From: Daphnia carinata
Lineage: Eukaryota; Arthropoda; Branchiopoda; Diplostraca; Daphniidae
Reading direction: 5' to 3'
Assembly: GCF_022539665.2 (NCBI RefSeq)
Contig: NC_081337.1
Span: 1,294,239-1,358,238 of the forward strand
DNA length: 64,000 bases
The translations under genes were made by a program, and so were the position numbers. The notes beneath the pieces are model-generated. The model saw only the letters and a list, made by a program, of their open reading frames with translations. It was not told where the DNA came from and searched no databases. Position 1 is the first letter of the stretch. Each line of letters begins with the position of its first letter. Of the stretch, positions 61,731 to 64,000 are shown one piece after another.

Positions 61731-63490
61731 TAATCTGATCAGCAAAAATAAAAAATAAAATCTACCTGTATCCATGGTGGGTACTGTATATAAAGCCGCT
61801 GAGTATATCGAAGACATGTTACACAATTTTTTCATCATGGGAGGTTCTAGGTACTAGCTGAGGAGGATGTAAGACGGACTGAAGAGCCTGTCAGGCAGCT
61901 ACCAGGAGCCCAAAAAGAAGGTTCTAAGAGAAATTTAGGATGGTTATGGAGAAGACTGAGGAGGAAAGCAGGCAGTTCTGCAGAGGTACCGAGGGGCCCA
62001 TCGTGCCGTGTGGGTAAAATAGGATAAGAGATGAATGTTTTGTGAACCATTTGAATAATGAGTTAGCATCATCGGTTTTTCAAAAAGGAAAATAGATATA
62101 AGTCGACGCTCTTACGCAATATGTTGCATACCGGATTGGAGGCTCATCGTTTCTATTGGAACAAAGTAAAAGAAATAGGACTATCTCTAAGGAGAAATAG
62201 GACTAATGCCGTGGAGAAATAGGACTGATGCTATGAAGAAATAGGACTGTCCAAAAATATTTTTAAAGGCAGTCCTATTTCTCCAGTCCTATTTCGCTTC
62301 AGTCCTATTTCACCTGCTACCTCTCCACCAAAGGACGGCAGTGTCTTTCTTGTCGCATGTCACCGAACACTTCCAAAACTTTGTCGGTTTTTGAAGCTTT
62401 GCTGGGTCTCTTCTTTTTAGTGTTAGGTGTTCCGGTAGGTGATGTCTCATCCAGGCTATCCATGAATATTTCATCATCGGATATAGAAACAGATGGACAC
62501 GCTGACGTAACAGCTGTTTTATTCTCGTTCGTTTGTTTCACTTTATCTTCTGTAACAAGAATAATGGTTAGATAACATTGTAGTATAAATACACCTATCG
62601 AATACATTACCATTGCCTCCAATAAGTTGTTGAAACTTGTGTGGTTTTGGTTATAATTCAGCGATCCACTCACATAAGGAGGTCTATAGGAATGGTTGCT
62701 GGAGCCTAAAAATAACAAAAATGATAAATGTAAGTAAAAATATGTGTAAGCTTAATATGAAATACATTCAGCCATTCAATTACCTAGGACTTCTTCAATT
62801 GAATCAAAGAGCGTAGGTTTTTTTTGTGTCGGTAGCACCACTTCCAGTTTGTTGGAACTTCGAAATATAGCCTCTGTATCCTTCACGTAGAATTTCCAAT
62901 TTGGTCTTACACGTTTGAGTTTTGTCACTACCTCGGATAGAAAATCCTGCTTCTCTTAGATCAGTGCCCAATTATCTTTTAATAAACCTAAATGTAAATG
63001 GGTTGATATTTCAAATTATAAATTTAAAATCAACTAAGTATTAAATAACTTACCCAAAAAAATTTCGGTAGCCTCAGCATCAATGGCTACTTGTGTGGCA
63101 GTTTCCTTTCCATTCCAACATTCTTTCTTTGGAATAACTGGTTCTATTTCACTTTCATCAAAATGACCTTCCATTTTGATTGAAATTGAAAAGTCATACA
63201 ACTTCGAAAAAATTTAAAAGAAAATCAACTTTACAAACACCAACAACGTCTGCAATTAACAAGCTTGCAATACTTTGACTACAAGAAAAAAAAATGCGTA
63301 AAAGAAATTAGCTCCAGCACTGTTGAGCTAGAGCTCAACGGTAGCCTGGACCACTGTTGAAGAAGTTCAGCTTTTTCAGTTCAACTTACCATTGCAGTTG
63401 GCGCCAAAACGGTCAACCGGTTCGACCATCTGCCGGACAGTTGACGCAAAAACGCAAGTTCACTGGAAAAGGTGAACTAAAAGTAGACAA

Positions 63491-64000
63491 AAAAATGCGC
63501 CCTAAGTCCAAAACAGGGAAATAGGGACTTGACTAGAAGCGGAGGGGAAAGAATGTGAAATATGGACGAGTTTACGGAGCTAACTCGCTTGGGGTGGGAC
63601 AAGGAGGTTTTCAAAATACGAAAATTCGTGGTTGGGAGACGGTGTTAGTTGCCCTCTGGCAAGAAGAGGTGGTGAGAATATTTTCTCCACTTGCGTTCAA
63701 GTGTTGGAGGGCTTCAGTATGCGAGAAAAAGGAAAAGTCAAAAGTAGTGTGAGAAGGAGCTGATAAAAGTCAGAGCGTTGGAGCTACAACTAGTGAAGGG
63801 AATATGGGAGAAGGGAATTGGAGTGTGAAAAAATACGGAGTTTTATTCATCAAGAACAGTTTGTGTGCGTCTAGAGGAAGCAGTTTCCGTTCTCCAATAT
63901 TGACACTTTTCATGTATTGTGTTAGAGTTGTTAGTGAAATGATGTAAACTAAAACGTTTTATATGAAATTAACTACTTTGTTACTGGTTATTGACAAATT
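63491..64000. other. Window end without recognisable gene
   Basis: A plus-strand frame, 63555-63752 (65 codons), ends Lys-rich and has no recognised domain. G/A-rich DNA otherwise. Nothing else seen. Confidence 0.3.

Larger units (their letters stand above)
60455..62313. mobile_element. Palindromic element with GAAATAGGACTG arrays, copy 2 (holds a Tc1 element)
   Basis: The right 300 bp (62015-62313) match the right arm of copy 1 at 51570-51914: TAGGATAAGAGAT, GTGAACCATTT, ATATAAG, the TTACGCAATATGTTGCATAC segment and the array of GAAATAGGACTG. The left end, GTGAAATAGGACTGAAACG, is identical to that of copy 1 but is cut after 24 bp by the Tc1-like element. Between Tc1 and the right arm, 61733-62014 is unlike copy 1 and has coding-like stretches (TEEPVRQLPGAQKEG; LGWLWRRLRRKAG). 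Copy 2 may therefore be a longer, possibly parental form. Confidence 0.65.
60305..63174 (-). pseudogene. Myb/SANT-like DNA-binding partner of Harbinger, split by insertions
   Basis: Minus strand, ATG at 63174 (MEGHFDESEIEPVIPKKECW). Exons: 63174-63054, 62987-62784, 62704-62611, 62549-62314, then the palindromic element, and a tail at 60454-60305. Donors and acceptors are GT-AG and the first junction is in phase. Exons 1-2 give a trihelix/Myb-like unit: WNGKETATQVAIDAEA, then IRGSDKTQTCKTKLEILREG and YRGYISKFQQTG, with two compensating shifts in exon 2 and a stop. Exon 4 is acidic and then basic (TPNTKKKRPSKASKTDKVLE). The tail is a nuclear-type KKRKRKR and Ser-rich end. In Harbinger elements such proteins bind the ends and import the transposase. 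Confidence 0.6.
56886..63490. mobile_element. Putative PIF/Harbinger element with transposase and Myb-like partner
   Basis: The left side has CTACCTTTAGTTCAACC at about 56888. The right side, on the other strand, has CTACTTTTAGTTCACC (63470-63488), giving imperfect inverted ends. A transposase (57213-58267, plus) and a Myb/SANT-like gene (60305-63174, minus) lie inside, convergent, as in PIF/Harbinger. Two unidentified plus-strand genes (58367-58591 and 59175-59720) and a palindromic element with a Tc1 insertion also lie inside. I did not find a convincing 3-bp TWA duplication, so the outer borders are tentative. Confidence 0.45.

Noticed and set aside
56886-63490. TGCGCCCT at both outer edges as a target duplication of the Harbinger element
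   Set aside because: The two copies are direct, but at different distances from the inverted ends, and they are longer than the 3 bp expected.

Overview
This is a eukaryotic, almost certainly metazoan, window. The genes it contains are split by short GT-AG introns (about 58-150 bp), and most of the DNA consists of transposable elements from classes typical of arthropod genomes: Gypsy, BEL/Pao, Copia, DIRS, PIF/Harbinger, Tc1/mariner and hAT-like. A freshwater crustacean such as Daphnia is my best guess, from the mixture of families and the intron sizes. That is inference; no rRNA or mitochondrial marker is present to settle it. The region looks like a transposon-dense, gene-poor island. Most coding sequence is broken by stops, frameshifts or insertions.

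Layout. 1-2693: 3' end of an env-bearing Gypsy element (integrase tail, F-type envelope, 3' LTR). 2694-5820: remnants of ordinary genes (an ALG6 first exon with a nonsense codon, a small two-exon gene, a Ser/Thr-rich exon) and a hAT-type MITE with a perfect 8-bp target duplication. 6149-11215: a dispersed SINE-like repeat, a 1.5-kb hAT-like element with TACCGC-rich ends, and several unidentified short reading frames. 11640-14345: a degraded large gene. 14312-29629: a BEL/Pao element whose gag is split by a 12.1-kb Gypsy element (16350-28439, minus strand, matching LTRs, 4-bp duplication) and whose pol is cut off by a DIRS element (about 29615-32030). 32237-33248: a multi-exon pseudogene on the minus strand. 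33637-44141: an unidentified plus-strand gene interrupted by a Copia element (33738-43184), which itself contains a second, minus-strand Copia element (36849-41018). 44155-46448: a second BEL fragment. 46960-51967: two decayed genes in tandem from what I believe is a repetitive metazoan protein family, the second interrupted by a palindromic element. 52020-56400: two more Gypsy fragments. 56886-63490: a PIF/Harbinger-like assembly with a transposase (plus) and a convergent Myb/SANT-like partner (minus). The partner's last exon is interrupted by a second palindromic element, which carries a Tc1-like element inside it.

The most interesting part is the 12.1-kb Gypsy element. Besides gag, protease-RT, integrase and a long envelope-like region, it has a downstream same-strand gene for an ankyrin-repeat protein. 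Between envelope and ankyrin gene there is a small spliced reading frame on the opposite strand. An ankyrin cargo gene plus an antisense mini-gene inside LTR boundaries is not part of the usual Gypsy plan. All of its proteins look inactive in this copy, so function would have to be judged from intact copies elsewhere.
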